From: TMED27 sp963922705 | GTDB lineage: Bacteria > Pseudomonadota > Alphaproteobacteria > Micavibrionales > Micavibrionaceae | Length of the DNA stretch: 64,000 nt | Direction: 5' to 3' | Assembly: GCA_963922705.1 (NCBI GenBank) | Contig: CAWUJS010000004.1 | Coordinates: 3,125 to 67,124 of the forward strand | Shown here: piece by piece, positions 27,517-36,108 of the stretch | Layout of the letters: each line of letters begins with the position of its first letter | How positions within the stretch are numbered: the stretch's first letter is position 1 | Notes under the pieces: model-generated | Database searches by the model: none | What the model saw: the letters and a program-made list of their open reading frames with translations, nothing else | What the model was told of the DNA's origin: nothing | Translations under genes and position numbers: made by a program

Positions 27517-28679
27517 TTAATCACCTGATCATCACCTTTATGCGTTGCAGGTACAAGGAAATCTGCATGCATAGGCTTTGAAAAGGGTTGATTGCCGTTT
27601 TTGACGTCTTCTTCTGCCAGAGCATAAATACGCGCTATATTCGCGGCATATAATTTCTGTCCTGCATCTGAAAGAAAGTGGCGCTGGCAGATTTGATTAA
27701 GGAATGCCACAACATCTGCTGGATAGGCTTTATCTTCTTTAAATTCTTCCATAATAAGTCCAGTTTCATATTGGGTAATTTCGTATGTCATACCCGCTGA
27801 CGTAGCGATATCAGCTTCATGCATAAACAGACATAATGTTGTCAGCGCTTTATCTTTTTCTAAAATTTTTAAATTCTCAGATAAATTAAGTGTATGCGCC
27901 TTCGAATTTTCGCCCATAAAATGAAAGCGATATGCTGCCTTCATTTGCATCATCGGATTTCCTGGATCATCCAAAGGAGAGACATCCGTTGTCAATAAAA
28001 TAGCAAAGATTGCCTGTAATGTCTTTTCATCGCAGCCAACAGCCTTCAGATAAGGTTTGGCCGTCTCGAAGGAGTGCTTTTCTGCGCGCCCCTCGATATG
28101 AACGCCTTTGATCCAGTTGCCTTGCCCATCATGATCCAGATCATGAATGCAAACTGACGATAAGAGGATACAAACCTCTTTTATGCTGAGCGCGCGCACT
28201 GTGTTTTCGTATATCGCATTATGGCACATTATCATGCGAATAGCCTGTGCAAGGACTTTACGGAAATGCATGTTGTTGTGATATTTCGTATTATTACGCA
28301 CGTCTCCTAAAATGGCAGAGACTATCAGCATATTGAGATCGTCCGGTGCGGGTTGTATATCCAACTCATCTAGTAAAAATAAGCATAGCGCTAATAGTGA
28401 GGGAGGATTTTTTTGAAAATGCCATTGTCGGAACAGGCTTTCAACATCCTCTGTTGCAGCTTGTGCCTCAACGCCTGATTTCAAAAGTGAAATGGCATTT
28501 TTGTAAAGAAAATCCAGATGTTCTTCCAGAAAATGAATACTTTGTGTTACTGCATGATCAAGATGCTTTGCGTCAGGCCACGACAAGTCTTTGCTAACCT
28601 TTAAAAGCATGGCTGCATTTGCATTCATTTTTTCTTCTAGATCTTCGGCCACTTGTGGTAAGTTGATGTTATATTGCAT
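27513..28679 (-). CDS. Class I (PDEase_I) HD-type 3',5'-cyclic-nucleotide phosphodiesterase homolog
   Basis: The 388-residue soluble protein has the pattern of class I cyclic nucleotide phosphodiesterases. It shows YHNNMHFRKVL (133-143, His134 as possible general acid and His138 as metal ligand), HDLDHDGQGN (179-188, matching the HD-x-x-H-x-G-x-x-N signature) and HEADIATSAG (287-296, with the later metal-binding Asp290). This family is very common in eukaryotes and scarce in bacteria. The first 85 residues are helical and have no sensor domain I can name. The expected activity would be cAMP or cGMP hydrolysis; no cyclase is visible nearby. It is convergent with gor and divergent from the DAHP synthase gene. 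Confidence 0.75.
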   Translation of the reverse strand: MQYNINLPQVAEDLEEKMNANAAMLLKVSKDLSWPDAKHLDHAVTQSIHFLEEHLDFLYKNAISLLKSGVEAQAATEDVESLFRQWHFQKNPPSLLALCLFLLDELDIQPAPDDLNMLIVSAILGDVRNNTKYHNNMHFRKVLAQAIRMIMCHNAIYENTVRALSIKEVCILLSSVCIHDLDHDGQGNWIKGVHIEGRAEKHSFETAKPYLKAVGCDEKTLQAIFAILLTTDVSPLDDPGNPMMQMKAAYRFHFMGENSKAHTLNLSENLKILEKDKALTTLCLFMHEADIATSAGMTYEITQYETGLIMEEFKEDKAYPADVVAFLNQICQRHFLSDAGQKLYAANIARIYALAEEDVKNGNQPFSKPMHADFLVPATHKGDDQVIN

Positions 28680-28819
28680 TTATTTATAATTGTTATTCAG
28701 CTACTATAAAACATCATACCATAACTTTTTTGCCATAGGAATAAAAACTAGTTCTGGACATAAATATACTTTAGTATTATTTGTTAAACAACATTTAATA
28801 CTTAAACTTGGGAAGAATA

Positions 28820-30226
28820 ATGACAGCTCAACATATCGCTAAAAATTGGAGTCCTGATAGCTGGAGATCAAAGCCTGTGCTTCAAATGCCTGCTTATGAT
28901 GATATGGCAGGGCTTAAAGCTGCTGAGACTGAGCTTCATGACTTGCCGCCACTGGTTTTTGCCGGTGAAGCGCGCGCTTTACAGCGCCAGCTTGCGGATG
29001 TTGCGCATGGAAAAGCATTTTTGCTACAGGGCGGTGATTGCGCTGAAAGTTTTTCTGAATTTAGTGCGAATAAAATCCGGGATACGTTTCGGGTTATACT
29101 ACAAATGGCTGTGGCGTTGACTTATGGCGGGGCTTTACCAGTTGTTAAAGTAGGGCGTATTGCCGGACAATTTGCCAAGCCGCGCTCGAGTGATACGGAA
29201 ACAAAGGACGGCGTGACTTTGCCAAGTTATCGTGGTGATAACATTAATGCGCTTGAATTTACCGCCGAAGCTCGTATTCCAGACCCGCAACGCTTGATTC
29301 AATCCTATCATCAGGCATCTGCGACTTTGAACCTGTTACGCGCCTTTTCCAAGGGTGGTTATGCGGATTTAAATCGCGTACATGGCTGGAATCTGGATTT
29401 TGTTGAAGATAGCCCTCTAAAAGAACGTTATGAGGATTTAGCCACGCGCATTGATGATGCTTTGCGTTTTATGGCGGCTTGCGGTGTAAATGCGGAAACC
29501 GTTCCGGCTATTCGGCAGACTGACTTTTACACATCGCACGAAGCTTTGCATTTGAATTATGAAGAGGCAATGACCCGTAAAGATAGCTTAACCGGTGATT
29601 ATTACGATACATCTGCGCATTTCTTATGGATTGGAGCGCGTACGCATCAGGCGGAAAATGGCCAGATTGAATTTATACGCGGCATTCATAACCCGCTTGG
29701 CTTAAAATGCTCTCCTGCGCTGGAGCCAGATGAGCTGATAAAACTTATTGATACTGTGAATCCGCAGAATATTGCAGGGCGACTAACGCTGATTGCGCGT
29801 ATGGGACATGATCAGGTTGAAGAAAAGCTTGCCCCGCTTGTGCGCCGCGTCAAAGAAGAAGGCCGCAGCGTTGTCTGGTCCTGCGATCCCATGCATGGCA
29901 ATACCTTTCAATCGGAAACGGGCTATAAAACCCGCCGCTTTGAGCAAATATTACAAGAAGTGCGTGGCTTCTTTGCTGTTCACAAGGCCGAGGGGACACA
30001 TCCGGGCGGCGTTCATTTTGAGATGACCGGCGACGATGTGACGGAATGTGTCGGCGGCGCCTATCAGATTGCTGATGAAGATTTATCCAGCCGTTATCAC
30101 ACAGCATGTGATCCGCGCCTGAATGCGAATCAAGCTCTGGAGCTTGCCTTTCTGATCGCTGATGAGCTAAAGGCTGTGCGTAATAGCGAGGCTATCACGC
30201 CGATTGAAGCAGCGGCGGCTGAATAA
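28820..30226 (+). CDS. 3-deoxy-7-phosphoheptulonate (DAHP) synthase, class II
   Basis: First step of the shikimate pathway: phosphoenolpyruvate plus erythrose 4-phosphate gives DAHP. The 468-residue protein is of the plant/mycobacterial class II type: WSPDSWRSKPVLQMP at the start, FLLQGGDCAESF, VVKVGRIAGQFAKPRS, HNPLGLKCSPALEPDEL, VVWSCDPMHGNT and GGVHFEMTGDDVTECVGG. The start is placed at 28820, where GGAAG precedes the ATG by 5-6 nt. The stop overlaps the nadE start (TAATG), so the two genes are coupled. Confidence 0.96.
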   Translation: MTAQHIAKNWSPDSWRSKPVLQMPAYDDMAGLKAAETELHDLPPLVFAGEARALQRQLADVAHGKAFLLQGGDCAESFSEFSANKIRDTFRVILQMAVALTYGGALPVVKVGRIAGQFAKPRSSDTETKDGVTLPSYRGDNINALEFTAEARIPDPQRLIQSYHQASATLNLLRAFSKGGYADLNRVHGWNLDFVEDSPLKERYEDLATRIDDALRFMAACGVNAETVPAIRQTDFYTSHEALHLNYEEAMTRKDSLTGDYYDTSAHFLWIGARTHQAENGQIEFIRGIHNPLGLKCSPALEPDELIKLIDTVNPQNIAGRLTLIARMGHDQVEEKLAPLVRRVKEEGRSVVWSCDPMHGNTFQSETGYKTRRFEQILQEVRGFFAVHKAEGTHPGGVHFEMTGDDVTECVGGAYQIADEDLSSRYHTACDPRLNANQALELAFLIADELKAVRNSEAITPIEAAAAE

Positions 30227-31827
30227 TGATCAGCATCACACTGGCCCAAATTAATCCAACTGTTGGGGATTTGGATGGCAATGCGGGTAAAATTTTAGAT
30301 ATCTGGAAACACGCATCGGGCGATCTTGTTGTTTTTCCTGAATTGGTATTAAGCGGATACCCGCCTGAAGATCTTATTATTAATCCCAATTTCATAGATT
30401 CTGTTAATTCTTGCATCAATAATTTGCTGCGGATAAGTAAAAATTTTTCTTCCGGAGCCTTAATAACTGCGCCCTTACAAGATAATGGAGAGATTTATAA
30501 TGCTGCACTCCTTTTGCACAAGGGAAAAATTATTGCAACAACCTTTAAACATCATCTTCCGGATTATGGTGTTTTTGATGAAAAACGTGTTTTCACAGCG
30601 GGAGACTTGCCAGATGTCATAGATTTTAACGGGGTTAAGCTTGGCATCATGATTTGTGAAGATATGTGGCACAATGATGTTGCTGAACATCTAAAATCAC
30701 AAGGGGCTAAGATTTTAATCGTCCCCAATGGAAGTCCATGGCGGGTTGGCAAAGAAAATATACGTATTGAGCATGCGAAAAACCGTGTTTTGGAAACTGG
30801 ATTGCCACTGGTCTACTTGAATCAGATTGGCGGGCAGGATGAGCTTGTTTTTGATGGAAACTCTTTTGTGATGAATGCGGATGGTGTGGTCACGCAACGC
30901 TTAAAAGCATTTGAGGAGGATATTCAGCAATACTGTCATTTCGAGCAAAGCGAGAAATCTCAAGATATTACCACAGTAAACGCATGTGGCGTTGGGAATG
31001 ACAATTGGCAGATATACGAAGCATTAAAACTCGGGCTTCGTGACTATGTTTTGAAAAACGGATTTAAAAAGGTACTGCTTGGCTTATCTGGCGGTATTGA
31101 CAGCGCACTAACGGCTGCTATCGCGGTTGATGCACTGGGCGCAAAAAACGTACGCTGCATAATGCTCCCCTCGCCTTTCACCTCACAAGAAAGCCTTGAT
31201 GATGCGAAAGAATGCGCAGACATGCTTGGTGCTTCCTATGAAATTTTGAACATTCATGATGCGATGCAAGCATTAGAAGGCACAATCCCCGACCTTAACG
31301 GGATTGCGCATGAAAATATGCAGAGCCGGATACGCGGCCTTATATTGATGGCGCTATCCAATGCAAGTGGCGCGATGCTGCTCACAACGGGCAATAAATC
31401 AGAGATGGCGGTGGGATATGCAACACTTTACGGGGATATGAATGGCGGATTTAATCCGCTAAAAGATGTTTACAAAACCAAAGTCTATGAATTGGCGGCA
31501 TGGCGCAATGCGCAAGGACTTGCCATCCCCGAACGCATTTTGACCAAAGCACCATCTGCGGAGTTACGGGATAATCAAACCGATCAGGATAGTTTGCCGG
31601 AATATGATGTTCTGGATGATATTTTAAAAGGGTTGATTGAAAACCATGACAGCTTCAATGTTATCGCAGCGCGCGGACATGATTTGGAAATCATTAAAAA
31701 GGTCGCACACCTTCTCAGGATTAATGAATATAAACGGTATCAAGCGCCACCGGGTCCTAAAATAACCACGCGCGCTTTTGGGCGTGATCGGCGTTATCCG
31801 ATGACGAACCACTATAAATTTGATTGA
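30226..31827 (+). CDS. nadE: Glutamine-dependent NAD+ synthetase, with an in-frame palindromic repeat
   Basis: Converts nicotinate adenine dinucleotide to NAD+ using ammonia released from glutamine. The 533-residue protein has an N-terminal nitrilase-type glutaminase domain (VVFPELVLSGYPPEDL with the catalytic Glu; CEDMWH with the catalytic Cys at about residue 144). A C-terminal synthetase domain has the ATP loop GLSGGIDSALTAAI, TTGNKSEMAVGYATLYGD and KAPSAELRDNQTDQDSLP. Between the two domains, at residues about 237-259, the peptide CHFEQSEKSQ and onward is encoded by a dispersed repeat (see 30934-31003). The insertion lies in a linker and does not break the frame, so the enzyme is probably active. 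Confidence 0.94.
   Translation: MISITLAQINPTVGDLDGNAGKILDIWKHASGDLVVFPELVLSGYPPEDLIINPNFIDSVNSCINNLLRISKNFSSGALITAPLQDNGEIYNAALLLHKGKIIATTFKHHLPDYGVFDEKRVFTAGDLPDVIDFNGVKLGIMICEDMWHNDVAEHLKSQGAKILIVPNGSPWRVGKENIRIEHAKNRVLETGLPLVYLNQIGGQDELVFDGNSFVMNADGVVTQRLKAFEEDIQQYCHFEQSEKSQDITTVNACGVGNDNWQIYEALKLGLRDYVLKNGFKKVLLGLSGGIDSALTAAIAVDALGAKNVRCIMLPSPFTSQESLDDAKECADMLGASYEILNIHDAMQALEGTIPDLNGIAHENMQSRIRGLILMALSNASGAMLLTTGNKSEMAVGYATLYGDMNGGFNPLKDVYKTKVYELAAWRNAQGLAIPERILTKAPSAELRDNQTDQDSLPEYDVLDDILKGLIENHDSFNVIAARGHDLEIIKKVAHLLRINEYKRYQAPPGPKITTRAFGRDRRYPMTNHYKFD
30934..31003. repeat. Palindromic repeat inserted in frame within nadE
   Basis: The 70-bp segment begins TGTCATTTCGAGC and ends GGGAATGACA, giving the GTCATT/AATGAC inverted ends of the dispersed repeat family seen at 58156, 59558 and 59856. 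It also carries the internal GCAAAGCGAGAAATCT typical of such repeats. It lies wholly inside the nadE reading frame. Confidence 0.75.
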
Positions 31828-31873
31828 AAAACCAGACCTGGATGTTTATTTATCCTTTAAAAGGATTTTATTT

Positions 31874-33232
31874 ATGACTGTACGCGTACGTTTTGCACCC
31901 TCTCCCACCGGAATGCTGCATGTCGGCAATGCCCGAACAGCGCTGATTACATGGCTATTTGCACGCAATCAGGGCGGGCATTTTCTCTTGCGGATTGATG
32001 ATACGGATCCGTCGCGCTCGAAAATTGAATATGAGAAGGCCATTGAAGAAAGCCTGCAATGGCTTGGTTTGAATTGGGACAAAAAGGAAAACCAGAAAAA
32101 CCGCCTTGATCGCTATGATGCGCAAATTGAAACATTAAAGGCAGATGGCAGGCTCTATGCCTGTTATGAAACGCCGGAAGAATTATCATTAAAGCGCAAA
32201 TCGCTTTTATCACGCGGTAAGCCGCCGATTTATGACCGTGCTGCGCTGGATTTAAGTGCGCAAGACATTGAAAGCTTTGAAGCCGCAGGGCGCAAGCCAC
32301 ATTGGCGTTTTAAGCTCCTGGCTGACCCTATTCACTGGAAAGACCATGTGCGCGGCGATGTAACGTTTCACGGTAAGGATTTATCCGATCCTGTTGTTCT
32401 GCGTGAGGATGGAAGCCCGTTATATCATTTATGTTCAGTGATTGATGATATTGATTTCGGCATTACGCATGTTGTACGCGGGGAAGATCATGTCTCCAAT
32501 ACAGCAACGCATGTGCAGATGTTTGAGGCGCTAGGCGGCAGCGTGCCTGATTTTGCACATTTGCCGCTGATTTCCGATGCCGAAGGCGGGAAGTTATCCA
32601 AACGCCTCGGCTCTCTCAGCATCATTGATATTCGTGATACAGAAGGTCTTGAGCCTATGGCGGTTTCAAGTCTTTTGGCGCGTTTGGGGACATCAGAACC
32701 AATTGAAGCTTTTGATAGCATTCAGCCGCTTATAGATAGTTTCGGGTTTGATAAATTCTCCCGCGGAACGCCGAAACTTGATCCTGATGAGCTACTGCGC
32801 CTGAATTCAAAGATTATTCATGAAATCTCTTATGCGGATGTTCAAGAGCGTCTTTCCAACATGGGATTGCAAGACCTTGATGAAGACTTTTGGAATGCGG
32901 TTAGGGGTAATCTAGAAAAACTATCCGATATCAAAGCATGGTGGGATGTTGCGAAAGGCCCCGTTAGTCCGGTTATCGAAGATGAGAATATAGCATATAT
33001 TGCAGAAGCTTTGGCGGCCATGCCCCCTGCCCCGTGGAATGAAAATACATGGGGTGAGTGGACAGGTGCATTGAAAAAGACTACTGGCCGTAAAGGACGA
33101 CAGCTTTTTATGCCTTTACGCCAGGCCTTAACCGGCATGGATCACGGCCCGGATATGCCAAGCCTTCTTTTACTGATTGGCCCGGAAAAGGCGCAGGAAA
33201 GGCTTTCCATGGAAAAAGCGATAGCAATCTAA
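31874..33232 (+). CDS. gltX: Glutamyl-tRNA synthetase
   Basis: Class I aminoacyl-tRNA synthetase that charges tRNA-Glu (and in many Alphaproteobacteria tRNA-Gln). The 452-residue protein has RFAPSPTGMLHVGNARTAL with the HIGH-type motif HVGN near residue 16, RIDDTDPSRS, VVRGEDHVSNTATHVQ and the KMSKS-type motif GGKLSKRLG. The start is taken at 31874, where AAAAGGA lies upstream; an in-frame upstream extension would overlap nadE. It is slightly shorter than typical 470-residue enzymes. Alphaproteobacteria often have two gltX paralogs; this one's exact tRNA specificity cannot be read. Confidence 0.95.
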   Translation: MTVRVRFAPSPTGMLHVGNARTALITWLFARNQGGHFLLRIDDTDPSRSKIEYEKAIEESLQWLGLNWDKKENQKNRLDRYDAQIETLKADGRLYACYETPEELSLKRKSLLSRGKPPIYDRAALDLSAQDIESFEAAGRKPHWRFKLLADPIHWKDHVRGDVTFHGKDLSDPVVLREDGSPLYHLCSVIDDIDFGITHVVRGEDHVSNTATHVQMFEALGGSVPDFAHLPLISDAEGGKLSKRLGSLSIIDIRDTEGLEPMAVSSLLARLGTSEPIEAFDSIQPLIDSFGFDKFSRGTPKLDPDELLRLNSKIIHEISYADVQERLSNMGLQDLDEDFWNAVRGNLEKLSDIKAWWDVAKGPVSPVIEDENIAYIAEALAAMPPAPWNENTWGEWTGALKKTTGRKGRQLFMPLRQALTGMDHGPDMPSLLLLIGPEKAQERLSMEKAIAI

Positions 33233-33247
33233 AGTTTGCATAAAATA

Positions 33248-33276
33248 TTGACAAAGCTTTACAATCTATGTTAATG
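33248..33276 (+). promoter_or_regulatory. Candidate sigma70 promoter of the 33316 gene
   Basis: TTGACA at 33248-33253, 17 bp, TTAATG at 33271-33276, then AT-rich DNA with a TTAATGTTAACAT inverted repeat. The layout matches the promoter before 10742. It lies 40 bp before the start codon. Confidence 0.4.
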
Positions 33277-33315
33277 TTAACATAAATTTATATCACGTTA
33301 CTGGAAGGGCTTGCC

Positions 33316-33915
33316 ATGGCATATAAAAAAAGAGACAAGCGAGGAAATGTTAGAATTGACGGTCAAATCGTAGACACCTTCAATGCAGCCGATTTTCCGC
33401 CGGAAGATCGAAAAGGTCCCCTTTTTGACGCTTTTGGCTATGCTAAACAAAAAGAGGCACATATACCTGAGGGTGAAAGAATTAAATTTACGCCTTACGA
33501 AGACAGAGACCATGTAAAAGCAAAAGTAGAAGTTATTCTGGAACCTGCCGATTCTTCAAAAATACAGGCTCTTCAGCAACATATCAGAAATAGAGAATCA
33601 CAATTTAAAGAGTCGCCAAACAGAAGCTCATGGACTGACTTCCATCCTGCAGTAGATGACGAAACTGGGGAGCTCTATAATTTTCATGTTAATGAATCAG
33701 GAACGGGTGTTGTATTTGACGTTGAAAGCGATGGAATTGAAACAATTAAAAAAATTATGTCCAATATTTTTTATTCAACACAAATACGCGGATCTCTTGA
33801 GCATGATGAGACAACGAATACAGTATCAATTCGTGTTGATAGCAATAAAATTGGTTATGATGGAAACCCTGCCCCGGCATCGCAAACTGCTGATTTGGAT
33901 GATCTAGGCATGTAA
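33316..33915 (+). CDS. Hydrophilic protein of unknown function
   Basis: I do not recognise this 199-residue soluble protein. It starts basic (MAYKKRDKRGN), contains a short Pro/Asp-rich section and an alpha-beta C-terminal half (GTGVVFDVESDGIETIKKIM, TVSIRVDSNKIGYDGNPAP). No signal peptide or membrane segment is seen. The start has GGAAGGGC 8 nt upstream and its own promoter candidate. It stands alone between gltX and a palindromic repeat. Confidence 0.7.
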   Translation: MAYKKRDKRGNVRIDGQIVDTFNAADFPPEDRKGPLFDAFGYAKQKEAHIPEGERIKFTPYEDRDHVKAKVEVILEPADSSKIQALQQHIRNRESQFKESPNRSSWTDFHPAVDDETGELYNFHVNESGTGVVFDVESDGIETIKKIMSNIFYSTQIRGSLEHDETTNTVSIRVDSNKIGYDGNPAPASQTADLDDLGM

Positions 33916-33951
33916 TAGAAGTTTCTATATTATAAGAACATTCATTATAAT

Positions 33952-34027
33952 CGTCATTGCAGGCTTTATGCCTGCAATTTATTGTCCAGATGAAAGGTTG
34001 ATTACACGGACAAGCCGTGTCATGACG
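33952..34027. repeat. Palindromic intergenic repeat (CGTCAT...ATGACG)
   Basis: A 76-bp element with CGTCAT/ATGACG ends. It contains two inner hairpins, GCAGGCTTTATGCCTGC and ACACGGACAAGCCGTGT. It fills the gap before trmJ. The ends resemble those of the other GTCAT...ATGAC elements, but the inside is different, so it is either a second subfamily or a diverged copy. Confidence 0.6.
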
Positions 34028-34035
34028 TATTGTCT

Positions 34036-34770
34036 ATGTTTAATCAAATCGCCATTATCCTTGTCCACCCGCAAATGGGAGAGAATATCGGCGCAGCGGC
34101 GCGTGCGATGGCAAATTTTGGCCTTTCCGATTTACGGCTTGTCTCCCCGCGTGACAGCTGGCCGAATATGCGCGCGATAGATATGGCCTCTGGCGCTTTT
34201 GATGGAATCGTAAAACCACAAATCTATGATAGTTTTTCAGAATCCGTTCAAGATCTTCACAAACTTTATGCGACGACTGCACGTGCACGGGATATGGTGA
34301 AGCCTGTTTTTACACCAGATGCGGCGATTGAGGATGGGGTTAAGCATCTTGTCCGCGAAGGATCTAAAATCGGATTTGTGTTTGGCCCGGAAAGGACGGG
34401 GCTGGAGAATGAGGAATTATCGCGGTGTCATGCGATTATCAATGTCCCAACAAACCCGGAGTTTTCATCTTTGAATTTGGGGCAATGTGTTTTGCTGATT
34501 TGTTATGCACTCTCGCAAAAACTCATAACTGCAAAAGGTTATCAAATCCCAATGGGCGATAGTTTTCCGGCGTCTTTTGAAGAGCTGGATGGGTTTTTAA
34601 TGCGTTTAGAAACATCTTTAGATAATGCGGGCTTTTTTAAAAGTAAGGATTTAAAGCCGTCAATGGTAAAGAATATCAGGAATATTTTTATGCGCGGCGA
34701 TTTAAGCGATCAGGAGGTGAGGACTTTACAAGGGATACTCACCGCCCTCATTAAAAGTGAGTCGCACTAA
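34036..34770 (+). CDS. trmJ: tRNA (cytidine/uridine-2'-O-)-methyltransferase TrmJ
   Basis: SPOUT-class methyltransferase that methylates the ribose of nucleotide 32 in the anticodon loop of some tRNAs. The 244-residue protein shows the N-terminal ILVHPQMGENIGAAARAMAN, and the knotted SAM-binding end FVFGPERTGLENEEL and NPEFSSLNLGQCVLL. The start is placed at the ATG at 34036; a TTG two codons earlier is possible but less likely. The stop overlaps the convergent 111-residue gene by 4 bp. The C-terminal tail (about 165-244) is longer than in minimal SPOUT proteins, as usual for TrmJ. Confidence 0.88.
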   Translation: MFNQIAIILVHPQMGENIGAAARAMANFGLSDLRLVSPRDSWPNMRAIDMASGAFDGIVKPQIYDSFSESVQDLHKLYATTARARDMVKPVFTPDAAIEDGVKHLVREGSKIGFVFGPERTGLENEELSRCHAIINVPTNPEFSSLNLGQCVLLICYALSQKLITAKGYQIPMGDSFPASFEELDGFLMRLETSLDNAGFFKSKDLKPSMVKNIRNIFMRGDLSDQEVRTLQGILTALIKSESH

Positions 34771-35102
34771 GCTGCTACTGCGCGACCAGCATTCAACGAT
34801 ATCATTGCTTTCATGAGACGGTCAATGAGGTCAGCAGTCATACCATCCTGATAAATTGGTTTAGCCTGAGCAAGCATATCCTCATTCAAGTAAGCGACTT
34901 TTGTGCCGTTATACATTTTCTTTGTTGCGGCACCCATGGCTTGCAATGCACTTGCTTCATTTTCATCTGTAAAGAGGGCTGATACATGGTAGCGTCCATT
35001 AACCACCTGAACATGGTCACATAATTGAACATTTTGTGTTCCAATTGTTACAGACCCGACTTTATCGTTGTTATGGCGTGTGACTATTTCCTGATAATTC
35101 AT
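34767..35102 (-). CDS. Small protein of unknown function
   Basis: The 111-residue soluble protein has an N-terminal beta-rich portion (VGSVTIGTQNVQLCDHVQVV) and a helical, Ala/Met-rich C-terminus (ADLIDRLMKAMISLNAGRA). No motif is recognised. The gene has its own upstream region of 187 bp shared with the rpsD terminator and ends overlapping trmJ by 4 bp in the convergent direction. The long, clean frame supports a real gene. Confidence 0.6.
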   Translation of the reverse strand: MNYQEIVTRHNNDKVGSVTIGTQNVQLCDHVQVVNGRYHVSALFTDENEASALQAMGAATKKMYNGTKVAYLNEDMLAQAKPIYQDGMTADLIDRLMKAMISLNAGRAVAA

Positions 35103-35236
35103 CTTTGTTTCCCGTGTTTAATGCGTTAATAAATCGTTAACATAATAATACATAAACTGAATGCTTAATGCAAAGTTAATTTTATTATCATTTAAAATCA
35201 ATTACTTACAGACGATACCCTTAAAGCCTAACATGC

Positions 35237-35269
35237 AAAAAGCCGCTTTAAAATCTTAAAGCAGCTTTT
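35237..35269 (-). terminator. Rho-independent terminator of rpsD
   Basis: An A-rich stem, AAAAGCCGCTTTA paired with TAAAGCAGCTTTT (one mismatch), has a 6-nt loop and T-runs on either side. It lies 22 bp past the rpsD stop on the minus strand. Confidence 0.85.
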
Positions 35270-35290
35270 TATCTTATTCTTCCACAATAC

Positions 35291-35914
35291 CTAACGAGAA
35301 TAGAATTCGACCACTAGCTGCGGCTCCATTTGTACCGGATAAGGTACATCTTCGAGTTTTGGAGTCCTCAGGAAAGTTACTTTCATTGCTTTGTGATCCA
35401 CCGTGATATACTCCGGCACTTCACGTTCAGGCGTTTGTGTTGCCTGAATAACCATAGGAATGGTTTTGCCCTTTTCACGCACCTCAATCACGTCGCCTTC
35501 TTTGACAATATAAGATGGGATATTCACAACCTTGCCATTTACGGTCACATGCTTGTGGTTAACAAATTGACGTGCGCCAAAAACAGTTGGTACAAGTTGT
35601 GCACGGTAAATAACAGCATCAAGACGGCGCTCCAAAAGGCCGATAAGGTTTTGACCTGTGTCACCTTTCAGACGGTCTGCTTCTTTGTAGTAACGGCGGA
35701 ATTGCTTCTCACCAATGTTACCGTAATAACCTTTCAGCTTTTGCTTGGCTTGTAGCTGTAGACCATAATCAGATTGTTTTCCACGACGACCACCTGCACC
35801 ATGCATACCCGGTGCTGTTTGGCGTGTGTTAAAAGGCGATTTTGGACGCCCCCATATATTAGCGCCCATACGACGATCAATTTTATGCTTTGCAGCAATG
35901 CGCTTACCGCTCAT
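35291..35914 (-). CDS. rpsD: 30S ribosomal protein S4
   Basis: Primary 16S rRNA-binding assembly protein of the small subunit. The 207-residue protein has the N-terminal RIAAKHKIDRRMGANIWGRPKSP, LQAKQKLKGYYGNIGEKQFRRYY and the S4 RNA-binding domain with RLDAVIYRAQLVPTVFGARQFVNHKHVTVNG split over residues 90-125. The Zn-free N-terminus (no CxxC) is the C-minus form of S4. It is a lone gene here, as in many Alphaproteobacteria, rather than part of the alpha operon. It has its own terminator downstream. Confidence 0.97.
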   Translation of the reverse strand: MSGKRIAAKHKIDRRMGANIWGRPKSPFNTRQTAPGMHGAGGRRGKQSDYGLQLQAKQKLKGYYGNIGEKQFRRYYKEADRLKGDTGQNLIGLLERRLDAVIYRAQLVPTVFGARQFVNHKHVTVNGKVVNIPSYIVKEGDVIEVREKGKTIPMVIQATQTPEREVPEYITVDHKAMKVTFLRTPKLEDVPYPVQMEPQLVVEFYSR

Positions 35915-36052
35915 AGTTCAAGTCCTTTCTTAGACTGTATGTTTATTTATGTCCCGATTTCCCTTATGGGATTGAATAGCTTCAACACGAGCCTTATGCC
36001 CGCTTTTCAGGAATAACTGGATTTATAATGGTTTTTTGTCAGAAGTCAAAAG

Positions 36053-36083
36053 AAAAATGCGGCCACTTTGTACGTGCCGCATT
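36053..36083 (-). terminator. Rho-independent terminator of the chemoreceptor gene
   Basis: Read on the minus strand, AAATGCGGCAC and GTGGCCGCATTT form an 11-bp stem (one bulge) with a 7-nt loop, followed by TTTTTC. It begins 26 bp past the stop of the chemoreceptor gene. Confidence 0.75.
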
Positions 36084-36108
36084 TCCAGCAATGGGTTAAT
36101 GACCAAGC

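Noticed and set aside
34030..34035. TTG start two codons before the trmJ ATG
   Set aside because: ATG at 34036 gives the usual N-terminus of the family, and the TTG is just past the repeat.
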